A stretch of 34,348 bases of DNA from an uncultured Oscillospiraceae bacterium (GTDB taxonomy: Bacteria; Bacillota; Clostridia; Oscillospirales; Oscillospiraceae): positions 1 to 34,348 of the forward strand of contig CANPWM010000020.1 of assembly GCA_947584295.1 (NCBI GenBank), in the 5' to 3' direction. The position numbers and the translations under genes are program-made. Numbering within the stretch: the stretch's first letter is position 1; each line of letters starts with the position of its first letter. This document shows positions 26,044 to 33,167 of this stretch, in pieces. The notes under the pieces are model-generated. The model ran no database searches and was not told the DNA's origin. It worked only from the letters and a program-made list of their open reading frames with translations.

Positions 26044-26053
26044 GTTGACATAA
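26044..26053 (+). repeat. 10-mer GTTGACATAA, copy 5, in the metF leader
   Basis: Exact copy, preceded by G, ending one base before the metF ATG at 26055. It is the only exact copy outside a coding region and sits between the GAGAGG ribosome binding site and the start codon. Confidence 0.8.
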
Positions 26054-26054
26054 T

Positions 26055-26918
26055 ATGTATATTCGAGAACTTTACAGGGCAAAGAAGCTGCCGGTGTCCT
26101 ATGAGATCTTCCCGCCCAAGGGGGAACTGCGGGTGGAGGAGCTGCGGGGGACGCTGGAGGCGCTGGCGGGGACGGAGCCGGATTTTATCTCCGTCACCTG
26201 CTCCGCCGGAGGCTCCGGGAACGGCAAAAATACGGCGGCGCTGACGGGGATCATCGAGCGGGAGTATGGCATTCCGGCGGTGGCCCATGTGACGTGCGTA
26301 AACTCCACCAGGGCCAATGTGGACGGGGCCATCGAGGACATCAGGAGCCAGGGGATCTCCAACGTCTTTGCCCTCCGGGGGGACAAGCTGCCGGGGAGCG
26401 AGACGCGGGATTTTTGCTACGGCGCGCAGCTTGTACGGTATCTGCGGGAGCGCACGGACTTTTGCGTGGGCGGCGGGTGCTACCCGGAGGGACACGTGGA
26501 GTGCGACGATTTTGACGAGGACATACGGCACCTTCGGGAGAAGCAGGACGCAGGGGCGGAGTTTTTCCTAAGCCAGCTTTTCTTTGAGAACACCGCGTTT
26601 TATCGCTTTATCGACAGGGCCAGGGCGGCGGGGATATCCGTCCCCATCGACGCCGGGATCATGCCCATCATGGGCAAGAGCCAGATCACCCGCATGGTCT
26701 TTATGTGCGGGGCCAGCCTGCCCTCAGCGGTGGTGCGCATGGTGAACCGATATGAGAACGACCCGGCCTCCCTGCTGAAAGCCGGTATGGAGTACGCCGC
26801 CAGACAGATCGTGGAGCTGGCGGAGAGCGGCGCGGCCAGCGGGATCCATATCTACACCATGAATAAGCCCGAGGTGGCTAAGTTTGAGCGGGGGGCGCTG
26901 CGCGATGCCGGCTTCTGA
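26055..26918 (+). CDS. metF: Methylenetetrahydrofolate reductase
   Basis: MetF reduces 5,10-methylene-THF to 5-methyl-THF, the methyl donor for MetH. The 287-residue TIM-barrel protein has the early signature VSYEIFPPKGE, then FISVTCSAGGS, HVTCVNSTRANVD, NVFALRGDKL and the FLSQLFFENTAFYRF segment, all typical. It begins a three-gene unit (metF, MetH activation protein, metH) with overlaps. The only recognisable ribosome binding site is GAGAGG about 10 bases upstream; the GTTGACATAA copy fills the spacer. No SAM or cobalamin riboswitch fits in the 25-base gap before it. Confidence 0.95.
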   Translation: MYIRELYRAKKLPVSYEIFPPKGELRVEELRGTLEALAGTEPDFISVTCSAGGSGNGKNTAALTGIIEREYGIPAVAHVTCVNSTRANVDGAIEDIRSQGISNVFALRGDKLPGSETRDFCYGAQLVRYLRERTDFCVGGGCYPEGHVECDDFDEDIRHLREKQDAGAEFFLSQLFFENTAFYRFIDRARAAGISVPIDAGIMPIMGKSQITRMVFMCGASLPSAVVRMVNRYENDPASLLKAGMEYAARQIVELAESGAASGIHIYTMNKPEVAKFERGALRDAGF

Positions 26919-27597
26919 GTTTGCCCTGGAAAAAAGCGAGGTCCTGCGGTATCTGGGCTACCGGGGCCAGGAGCTGGGGCCGGAGCTGGAGGGGCTTATC
27001 GACGAGATGTGCCAAAGGTGCCTTGAGAGCGCCAGGCCCCGGTATTACTGGCGGGCCTTTCCCCTGACGGCGGGGGAGCGGGGACAGCCGGAGCTTGCCG
27101 GGACGGGGGTCGTCCTGGAGGGGCGGGACATCAAAAAGCACCTGGATCGGGGGACGGCCTGCGCGGTCATGGCGGCCACCCTGGGGCTGGAGCCGGAGCG
27201 GGAGATGCTGCGGATCGGCCGCCGCTCCACCACCGGGGAGGTGGTGTTCAACGCCGCGTGTACGGCGCTTATCGAGAGCGTGGCGGACGTGTGCGAGGGG
27301 GAGATCAGGGCATACGCCAGGAGGGCGGGGCTTGATACCGGCTACCGATACAGCCCGGGGTACGGGGACTTCCCCCTGGAACAGCAGGAGGCGGTGCTGG
27401 GGGTCATCGAGGCGGGAACCAGGCTGGGGATCACCCTGACGGACTCGCTGCTGATGGTGCCGAAAAAGAGCGTTTCGGCGCTGATCGGCCTCTATCCCGC
27501 CGGGGAGGGGATCCGCCGGGGCGGCTCCACCTGCGAGACCTGCGAAAACTATGAAAACTGTCAGTTCAGAAAGGAGGGCTTCGGCTGTGGCGGATAA
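26905..27597 (+). CDS. Methionine synthase B12-dependent activation (reactivation) domain protein
   Basis: The 230-residue protein corresponds to the C-terminal activation domain of classical MetH, which binds SAM to remethylate oxidised cobalamin; here it is a separate polypeptide, as in many Clostridia. Recognisable segments are AVMAATLGLEPE, the TGEVVFNAACTALIES helix, and RYSPGYGDFPLEQQ, which matches the SAM-site RxxxGYgd region. The C terminus adds four cysteines (C-x2-C-x5-C-x8-C in CETCENYENCQF...CGG), a possible metal or Fe-S site. ATG 26905 overlaps the metF 3' end by 14 bases; the gene overlaps metH by 11 bases. Confidence 0.92.
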   Translation: MPASEFALEKSEVLRYLGYRGQELGPELEGLIDEMCQRCLESARPRYYWRAFPLTAGERGQPELAGTGVVLEGRDIKKHLDRGTACAVMAATLGLEPEREMLRIGRRSTTGEVVFNAACTALIESVADVCEGEIRAYARRAGLDTGYRYSPGYGDFPLEQQEAVLGVIEAGTRLGITLTDSLLMVPKKSVSALIGLYPAGEGIRRGGSTCETCENYENCQFRKEGFGCGG

Positions 27598-29974
27598 GGG
27601 TTTTATTCTCCTGGACGGGGCCATGGGGACGGAGCTGCAAAAGCGGGGCCTGAAAACAGGCGCTCTGCCGGAGCTGCTCAACCTGACCGATCCCGCCGTG
27701 GTGCGGGCGGTGCATGAGGATTATGTAAACGCCGGGGCGGATATCATCACCGCCAACACCTTTGGGGCCAACGCCCGGAAGCTGGGGAGCGCCCAGCGGG
27801 TGCGGGAGGTCGTCGCCGCCGGGATACGGCTTGCCCGGGAGGCGGGGGCCAGGCGCGTGGCGCTGGATCTGGGCCCCACCGGGGCCATGCTGGCCCCCAT
27901 GGGCACCATGAGCTTTGAGGAGGCCTACGGGCTTTTCAAGGAGCAGGTCGCGGCGGGCGTGGAGGCCGGGGCGGATCTGGCGCTCATCGAGACCATGTCG
28001 GATCTGTTGGAGGCCAAGGCGGCGCTTTTGGCGGTGAAGGAGAACTCGCGGCTGCCGGTGTATGTGACCATGACCTTTGACCGGGACGGCAGGACGTTTT
28101 TGGGGACAAGCCCCGCCATCGCGGCGGTGACGCTGTCGGCCCTGGGGGCGGACGCGGTGGGCATCAACTGCTCCTTAGGGCCGGAGGAGATCGTACCCTT
28201 CGCCCGGGAGATGCTGGCGTGGGCGACTGTGCCGGTGGTCGTCCAGCCCAACGCGGGCCTTCCCGACGCCACCTCCGGCCAGACGGTGTACCCCGTGGGG
28301 CCGGAGGCGTTCGCCCGGAGCGTGGGGCAGATGCTGGACGCGGGGGTGACCATCGCCGGAGGGTGCTGCGGCACCACCCCGGAGCATATAAGGCTCCTGC
28401 GGGCGGAGATGGACAGGCGCGCGCCGGTGGAGCGGGCGGTCAGGCACCGCACCGTCTTTACCAGCGCCCAGAGGCTGGTCTGCCCGGAGGGGGGCATCGC
28501 CGTCATCGGCGAGCGCATCAACCCCACCGGGAAAAAGAAGATCAAGGAGGCCCTGCGCAGCCAGTGCTTCGACCATATCCTCAATGAAGCCATCAGCCAG
28601 GAGGAGGCCGGGGCGGAGCTTTTGGACGTGAACGCGGGCCTGCCGGAGATCGACGAGCCGGGGACGCTGACAAGGCTTGTGACGGCGTTGCAGGCGGTGA
28701 CGCCCCTGCCGCTGCAGATCGACAGCTCCGACCCGGAGGCCGTGGACAGGGCCTGCCGGGTGTACGCCGGGAAGCCCATCATCAACTCCGTCAACGGCAA
28801 GGAGGAGAGCCTGCGGGCTATCCTGCCCCTGGCCAAAAAGTACGGCGCGGCGGTGGTGGGCCTGACCTTGGATGAGGAGGGGATCCCCGACAGGGCGGAG
28901 GATCGGCTGAAGATCGCGGAGAAGATCGTCCGCTGGGCCGCCGAGTACGGGATCCCCCGGGAGGACGTTCTCATCGACTGCCTGACCATGGCGGTGTCCA
29001 CCAACCAGAGGCTGGCGGGGGAGACCCTGCGGGCCGTCCGGCTGGTGACGGAGAAGCTGGGGGCCGGTACGGTGCTGGGCGTCAGCAATATCTCCTTCGG
29101 CCTGCCCGCCAGGGAGCTGCTGAACGCCACCTTCCTGGCTAACGCCCTGGCGGCGGGACTGACGCTGCCGATCTTAAACCCGCTGTCCCAGCGGTATATG
29201 GACGTGGTGGCCGCCTGGCGCGTCCTCAACGGCCAGGACAGAGACGCGGGCCGGTATATAGAAAGTTATGTCAACAAGACGGTGACATATCAAAGTTATG
29301 TTAACAAAAGGGCCAACGACGCCCCAGCAACTGCTGATGTTATGTCTACCGATAAGGAGGTTGACATAACGCAAATCGTCCTGTCGGGGCGGAAGATGTT
29401 CATCGAGGACGCGGTACGCAGGGCCCTGGAGGAGAGGCCGCCCATGGAGGTCATCAATGAGTTGCTGATCCCCGCCATCAACGCCGCCGGGGATCGGTTT
29501 GAGAAGGGGCAGTTTTTCCTGCCGCAGCTGATGGCCTCGGCGGAGACGGTGAAGCTGGGCTTTGACGTGATCCGGGACAGGGCCAAAACCGGGGAGGTCG
29601 TGAGCAAGGGGAAGATCCTGCTGGCTACGGTGAAGGGCGATATCCACGATATCGGGAAGAACATCGTGAAGATGCTCCTGTCCAACTACGGCTATGAGAT
29701 CGTCGATCTGGGCCGGGACGTGGATCCCGACACGGTGGTGGAGGCGACCCTGCGGGAGAACATAAAGCTGGTGGGCTTGTCGGCGCTGATGACCACTACC
29801 GTCAAGGCCATGGCGGAGACCATCGAGAAGCTCCGCAAGGCCGGGGCGGACTGCAAGATCATGGTGGGGGGCGCTGTGCTGAACCCGGAGTACGCCAGGC
29901 TTGTGGGCGCGGATTTTTACGCCAGGGACGCCCAGGAGTCGGCCAGGATCGCCGCAGGGATCTTTGGACAGTGA
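27587..29974 (+). CDS. metH: B12-dependent methionine synthase, without activation domain
   Basis: MetH moves a methyl group from methyl-THF through cobalamin to homocysteine. The 795-residue form has the homocysteine-binding barrel (LLDGAMGTELQ at the N terminus; zinc Cys in GINCSLGPE near 195 and GGCCGTT near 258), the pterin-binding barrel (IGERINPTGKKK near 307, LDVNAG, DSSDPEA), the B12 cap and the B12-binding domain with GDIHDIGKN (His about 687). The activation domain is encoded by the preceding gene. GTG 27587 has AAGGAGGG at 27571-27578, an ideal spacing; the longer frame from 27551 lacks this. Residues about 559-594, between pterin and B12 modules, contain an unusual repeated segment (SYVNKTVTYQSYVNK). 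Confidence 0.96.
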   Translation: MADKGFILLDGAMGTELQKRGLKTGALPELLNLTDPAVVRAVHEDYVNAGADIITANTFGANARKLGSAQRVREVVAAGIRLAREAGARRVALDLGPTGAMLAPMGTMSFEEAYGLFKEQVAAGVEAGADLALIETMSDLLEAKAALLAVKENSRLPVYVTMTFDRDGRTFLGTSPAIAAVTLSALGADAVGINCSLGPEEIVPFAREMLAWATVPVVVQPNAGLPDATSGQTVYPVGPEAFARSVGQMLDAGVTIAGGCCGTTPEHIRLLRAEMDRRAPVERAVRHRTVFTSAQRLVCPEGGIAVIGERINPTGKKKIKEALRSQCFDHILNEAISQEEAGAELLDVNAGLPEIDEPGTLTRLVTALQAVTPLPLQIDSSDPEAVDRACRVYAGKPIINSVNGKEESLRAILPLAKKYGAAVVGLTLDEEGIPDRAEDRLKIAEKIVRWAAEYGIPREDVLIDCLTMAVSTNQRLAGETLRAVRLVTEKLGAGTVLGVSNISFGLPARELLNATFLANALAAGLTLPILNPLSQRYMDVVAAWRVLNGQDRDAGRYIESYVNKTVTYQSYVNKRANDAPATADVMSTDKEVDITQIVLSGRKMFIEDAVRRALEERPPMEVINELLIPAINAAGDRFEKGQFFLPQLMASAETVKLGFDVIRDRAKTGEVVSKGKILLATVKGDIHDIGKNIVKMLLSNYGYEIVDLGRDVDPDTVVEATLRENIKLVGLSALMTTTVKAMAETIEKLRKAGADCKIMVGGAVLNPEYARLVGADFYARDAQESARIAAGIFGQ
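29262..29369. repeat. Cluster of GTTGACATAA sites in the metH linker
   Basis: Exact copies lie at 29266-29275 (minus) and 29360-29369 (plus); variants lie at 29296-29305 (minus, GTTAACATAA) and 29340-29349 (minus, GTAGACATAA). A tandem duplication of 30 bases starts at 29262 and 29292. GTTATGTCTACC and GGTTGACATAAC at 29339-29370 form an inverted repeat of 12 bases with one mismatch and an 8-base loop. Confidence 0.82.
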
Positions 29975-30018
29975 GAACGGGGCGCTTCAAAATTTTTTGA
30001 AATTTTCATAAAAAATCC

Positions 30019-30047
30019 TTGACAACCCCGCCGCGCGTGGGTATAAT
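30019..30047 (+). promoter_or_regulatory. Consensus promoter of tRNA-Gln
   Basis: TTGACA (30019-30024), a 17-base GC-rich spacer and TATAAT (30042-30047), 13 bases before the tRNA 5' end. Confidence 0.9.
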
Positions 30048-30060
30048 AGCTTTTGCGTTT

Positions 30061-30134
30061 AGCGGGATTGTGTAAAGGTAGCACAGCGGACTCTGACTCC
30101 GTATGTGAGGGTTCGAATCCTTCTCCCGCTGCCA
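30061..30134 (+). tRNA. tRNA-Gln (anticodon CUG)
   Basis: A cloverleaf folds from AGCGGGA paired with TCCCGCT as the acceptor stem. The anticodon arm is GCGGA-CTCTGAC-TCCGT with CTG at positions 34-36, reading CAG. The T arm GAGGG-TTCGAAT-CCTTC includes the conserved TTCGA. Discriminator G and an encoded CCA end the gene. It is a single-gene transcription unit. Confidence 0.93.
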
Positions 30135-30135
30135 T

Positions 30136-30167
30136 AAAAAAATCCACCCGTAAGGGTGGATTTTTTT
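30136..30167 (+). terminator. Terminator of tRNA-Gln
   Basis: A perfect stem of ATCCACCC and GGGTGGAT, with flanking A and T runs and a GTAA loop, ends in seven T. It immediately follows the tRNA. Confidence 0.93.
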
Positions 30168-30229
30168 ATGGCTGGATTGGATCGGAAGGGGGAACCTGAC
30201 GACTTCCTGAAAACCTATCTTTATACGCC

Positions 30230-30882
30230 GTACGGGCCGCCGCCCACGGCGGCCCACCGTATTCCCGTGAATCTATCGTATACCTTTGTAGGGGCCGCCT
30301 CTCTTGGCGGCCCGACGTCTTACGCAATGATTTCCGAATTTCAGGGCCATTTCGTACAACGATTCGTAGGGGTCGCCCTCCCGGGCGACCCGTCCACCGT
30401 TGATTGACCGCCCGGCGGTTGACCGGGACGGGCCGCCCGGGAGGGCGGCCCCTACGAGCGCATCATACATAATGCGCCGGAAATTCGGCGGGCCGCCTGG
30501 AGAGGCGGCCCCTACAACGTTTTAAGGAAGATTTTTGGGAATTCGATTGGCGGGCCGCATTGGGGGCCCCATCGGGCTGTTGCCCGATGGGGAAAGGAGG
30601 AGCGAACCGTGCGCCTGAGCGTTCCCGCCGTGCGGGGACGCGAGGTGAAGCCGGTTCCGCGACGACGTGTCCGGCCCGTACGGAAAGAATGTGCGTTGGG
30701 GGAAGCGAAAAGATATGGGGAAATCGTTGCGCATGACGGCGGGCCGCCGTGGGCGGCGGCCCGTACGGCGTTGCAAGATAGATTGCCGGGAATTCGGCGG
30801 GCCGCCTGGAGAGGCGGCCCGTACGGCGGATAAGGCAAGATTGCCGGGAATTCGGTGGGCCGCCTGGAGAGGCGGCCCGTAC
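30230..30882. repeat. Cluster C of GC-rich palindromic units in a gene-free gap
   Basis: The gap 30168-30922 has no credible gene. Units lie at 30230-30255, 30288-30313, 30366-30391 (stem GGGTCGCC/GGCGACCC), 30430-30455, 30490-30515, 30741-30766, 30799-30824 and 30857-30882. The last two sit in a longer repeated context with GCCGGGAATTCGG on the left. Another left half (CCGGGAATTCGGCGGGGCG) runs into the ECF gene's stop codon at 30923. Units alternate in orientation. Between 30600 and 30720 is GC-rich DNA with no recognisable function. Confidence 0.9.
30567..30592. repeat. Perfect 11-bp hairpin within cluster C
   Basis: CCCCATCGGGC, loop TGTT, GCCCGATGGGG. It is not followed by a T-run in either direction (GGAAAGGAGG follows), so it is not an ordinary terminator. 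Confidence 0.75.
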
Positions 30883-30922
30883 GGGTGCGTTATATGAAGT
30901 GCGCCGGGAATTCGGCGGGGCG

Positions 30923-31435
30923 TTATTTCATGATCTTTTCATAGGCCTTTTTGATGCCGCAGGCGTAGGTAAGGGGGATAGAGAGGAAGCCCAGCAGCGC
31001 CTGGAGGATCTGGAACGGCAGCTTTGCCACGGCGTATTCGGGGGTGGAGTAGATGTAGGCGCGGCCCAGGGTGTAGCCCACCACCATGATGACGGCGCCC
31101 ACGGCCACGGCGATGGCGGAGGAGAGTACGGGCTTCTTGCCGCCCAGGAGCTTGTGGGCCAGCAGGGAGATCACCACCGCCTGAAGGCCGTGGGTCACCA
31201 GGGAGACGTACATGGGCGCGGGATAGAACAGAAGATCGCCCAGAAAGGCCCCCACGCCGCCCACCACAAAGGCGCAGAAGGGATCCAGCAGCAGCGCCGC
31301 GGTGCAGATGATGATGTCGTTGGCGTAGAGATGGCCGCCGGGGACGGGTATGGACAGTATTTCCATGCTCAGGACGATGTTCATGGCCATGAGCATTGCT
31401 GTCAGAGTGAGTTTTTTGATGTCTTTTGATTTCAT
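30923..31435 (-). CDS. ECF transporter S component
   Basis: A 170-residue membrane protein with about five or six hydrophobic segments, matching the substrate-binding S component of energy-coupling factor vitamin transporters: TAMLMAMNIVLSM (helix 1, with the A-x3-A-like motif used to dock EcfT), then PGGHLYANDIIICTAALLLDPFCAFVVGGVGAFLGDLL. Substrate is not determined by sequence alone. ATG 31435 has AAGGAGG eight bases upstream; the longer upstream frame runs into the divergent regulator gene. It shares its control region with the MocR-like gene, which suggests a vitamin B6-related substrate (inference). EcfA/T genes are not in the window. Confidence 0.9.
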   Translation of the reverse strand: MKSKDIKKLTLTAMLMAMNIVLSMEILSIPVPGGHLYANDIIICTAALLLDPFCAFVVGGVGAFLGDLLFYPAPMYVSLVTHGLQAVVISLLAHKLLGGKKPVLSSAIAVAVGAVIMVVGYTLGRAYIYSTPEYAVAKLPFQILQALLGFLSIPLTYACGIKKAYEKIMK

Positions 31436-31448
31436 AGGGGGTTCCTCC

Positions 31449-31477
31449 TTGACAAGTGGAATTATCCCTATTATAAT
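31449..31477 (+). promoter_or_regulatory. Consensus promoter of the MocR-like gene
   Basis: TTGACA (31449-31454), a 17-base spacer and TATAAT (31472-31477). On the opposite strand TATAAT (31470-31475) overlaps the same -10, with no good -35, and may serve the ECF gene, so the two promoters would compete or be regulated together. Confidence 0.8.
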
Positions 31478-31528
31478 CGCATTTGGGCATATGAAAATCA
31501 CCAAAAAAGGAGAAGTTTTTATAACCAG

Positions 31529-32617
31529 ATGTTGACCTATGATTTGAAGGAAGGGACGGGGCCGCTGTATCTGCGGCTCTATGAGCAGATCCGGGAGGAC
31601 ATACGCTCCGGGGCCGTGGGGCCGGGGAGCCGCCTGCCGTCCAAGAGGACGCTGGCGGAGCATCTGGGCGTCAGCGTCATCACCGTGGACGGGGCGTACA
31701 GGTGCCTCATCGACGAGGGGTATGTGACCAGCCGGGAGCGCAGCGGGTATTTCGCCGCGCGGCTGGGGGAGGCCTCGCCCCGGGAGGAGGGGGAGGCGGA
31801 GGCGCTTTTGGAGGAGGAGGCGGAGGCCGGGACAGACTACGGCTTTCGCTATTCGGCGCTGTGGAAGATCATGCGGGAGGCCATCTCCGAGCGGGGCGAG
31901 AAGCTGCTGGCAAAGCCGCCGGCCTTCGGGTGCGCGGAGCTGAGGCGGGCCATCGCGGCCTTTTTGCGGCGCTACCGGGGCATGCGGGTGGAGCCGGGGC
32001 GGGTCATTGTGGGCTCCGGCGCGGAGTATCTTTACGGAATGCTGGCGCAGCTTTCGGGGCGGGAGAAGATCTTCGCCGTGGAGGAGCCGGGGTATGTAAA
32101 GATCCGCAGGGTGTATGAGTCCATGGGCGTGACCTGCCGGGCCCTGCCCCTGGACGGGGACGGGGTCAGCTCCCAGGCCCTGGCGGCCACCGACGCGGAT
32201 ATTTTGCACGTCACGCCCTATCACAGCTTCCCCACGGGCATCACGGCCTCCCACGAGAAGCGGCGGGAGTATCTGGACTGGGCGGCAAGGGGGGAGCGGT
32301 ACGTCATCGAGGACGACTTCGACTCGGAGTTCTCCCCGTCCCGAAGGCCCCAGGAGCCGCTCTTCTCCATGGATCGGGGCGGGAAGGTCATCTACCTCAA
32401 CACCTTCTCCCACTCGCTGGCCCCGTCCATGCGCATCGGGTACATGGTGCTGCCGGAGGAGCTTTTCAGGCTCTATGAGGAGAAGCTGGGCTTCTACTCC
32501 TGCCCGGTGCCGGTGTTCGACCAGTATGTGCTGGCCCGGTTCATCGACCGGGGGCATTTTGAGCGGCACCTGAACCGGGTGAGACGCCAGCTCCGGGCAG
32601 AGGGGGAGAGTAAATAA
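31529..32617 (+). CDS. MocR-like (GntR/aminotransferase) regulator, PLP lysine replaced and C terminus truncated
   Basis: Residues 10-75 are a GntR winged helix-turn-helix (LYLRLYEQIREDIRSG, LPSKRTLAEHLGVSVITVDGAY). The rest is a class-I aminotransferase-like sensor domain (PGRVIVGSGAEYLYGML, HSFPTG, IEDDFDSEFSP). In this family the PLP lysine is in (G/N)TFSK(S/T)LAPS-x-RIGY; here it is NTFSHSLAPSMRIGY, giving His295. At 362 residues the protein is about 100 short: it stops after RHLNRVRRQLRAEGESK, where relatives continue with the aminotransferase small domain. The region after the stop is repeats. ATG 31529 has AAAGGAGAAG 13 bases upstream, a long spacing. It could be a decaying gene or a regulator with changed ligand sensing. 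Confidence 0.85.
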   Translation: MLTYDLKEGTGPLYLRLYEQIREDIRSGAVGPGSRLPSKRTLAEHLGVSVITVDGAYRCLIDEGYVTSRERSGYFAARLGEASPREEGEAEALLEEEAEAGTDYGFRYSALWKIMREAISERGEKLLAKPPAFGCAELRRAIAAFLRRYRGMRVEPGRVIVGSGAEYLYGMLAQLSGREKIFAVEEPGYVKIRRVYESMGVTCRALPLDGDGVSSQALAATDADILHVTPYHSFPTGITASHEKRREYLDWAARGERYVIEDDFDSEFSPSRRPQEPLFSMDRGGKVIYLNTFSHSLAPSMRIGYMVLPEELFRLYEEKLGFYSCPVPVFDQYVLARFIDRGHFERHLNRVRRQLRAEGESK

Positions 32618-32643
32618 GATTGGCGGGAATTCGATAGGGCGGT

Positions 32644-32778
32644 GGGCCGCCGTGGGCGGCGTTGAATTGAGCTGTTTCGTAAATGGTTGTAGGGGCCGCC
32701 GTGGGCGGCGGCCCGTACGTCGTTGATTGACGGCCCGGAGATTGACCGGGACGGGTCGCCCGGGAGGGCGACCCCTAC
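32644..32778. repeat. Cluster D of GC-rich palindromic units
   Basis: Units at 32644-32661 (right half missing, ends GGCG), 32689-32718 (GTAG and GTAC on both sides, loop GTGGGC) and 32753-32778 (stem GGGTCGCC/GGCGACCC, loop CGGGAG, CTAC). The last is preceded by GTTGATTGAC-GGCCCGG..., a longer context shared with 30400-30455. The gap 32618-32812 contains no gene. Confidence 0.88.
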
Positions 32779-32812
32779 GGTTGCGCGGAACGGAACATAC
32801 CAGAAATTCGAT

Positions 32813-32839
32813 AAAAGGGCGGGGGAACCCGCCCTTTTT
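32813..32839. terminator. Bidirectional terminator
   Basis: AAAAGGGCGGG, loop GGAA, CCCGCCCTTTT. It lies between the convergent MocR-like and 68-residue genes; the minus-strand gene ends at 32838 inside it. Confidence 0.88.
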
Positions 32840-33044
32840 ACATGATCCCCAACCCGTTTTTGCCGAACTCGGACACCAGGTACTGCATCTCCTCCGGGGA
32901 TTTGACGCCGTGGACGCGGGCGAACAGCTCCTCCCGCTGACGCTGGCTCAGAGAGGAGAAGCGGTTCATCGCCGCCACGTTGGAGGCCAGCACCATGCCG
33001 AAGCCCAGGGGCAGGCCGTCGTTATAAAGCTCGTTATACAGCAT
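32838..33044 (-). CDS. Small conserved Clostridia protein, 68 residues
   Basis: The protein (MLYNELYNDGLPLGFGMVLASNVAAMNRFSSL...) resembles a family of small proteins in Clostridia with a conserved GFGMAL-x-N-xx-AM-x-RF core followed by a helical part and V-x-S-xx-EM near the end. No function is known to me. ATG 33044 has AGGTGA well spaced; a longer frame to 33167 exists but would run into its own promoter. It is a single-gene unit with a clear promoter upstream and the bidirectional terminator downstream. Confidence 0.85.
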   Translation of the reverse strand: MLYNELYNDGLPLGFGMVLASNVAAMNRFSSLSQRQREELFARVHGVKSPEEMQYLVSEFGKNGLGIM

Positions 33045-33138
33045 GAAGATCACCTCAGAGAAATCATTCCCCGCCGCGGCCCGGCCTATGCGCGGGAGAG
33101 ATGATCTCGTGGTGAAAATATCCGCCGGGAAAGAGGGA

Positions 33139-33167
33139 AAAATACTTTTGCGGGGTTGACTTGTCAA
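33139..33167 (-). promoter_or_regulatory. Promoter of the 68-residue gene
   Basis: Minus-strand TTGACA (33162-33167), a 17-base spacer and TATTTT (33139-33144). Confidence 0.72.

Noticed and set aside
10333-29369. GTTGACATAA copies as intragenic promoters (they contain TTGACA)
   Set aside because: No TATAAT-like box at 16-18 bases in the copies I checked (10333 and 24537), and several lie head-on to one another in metH.
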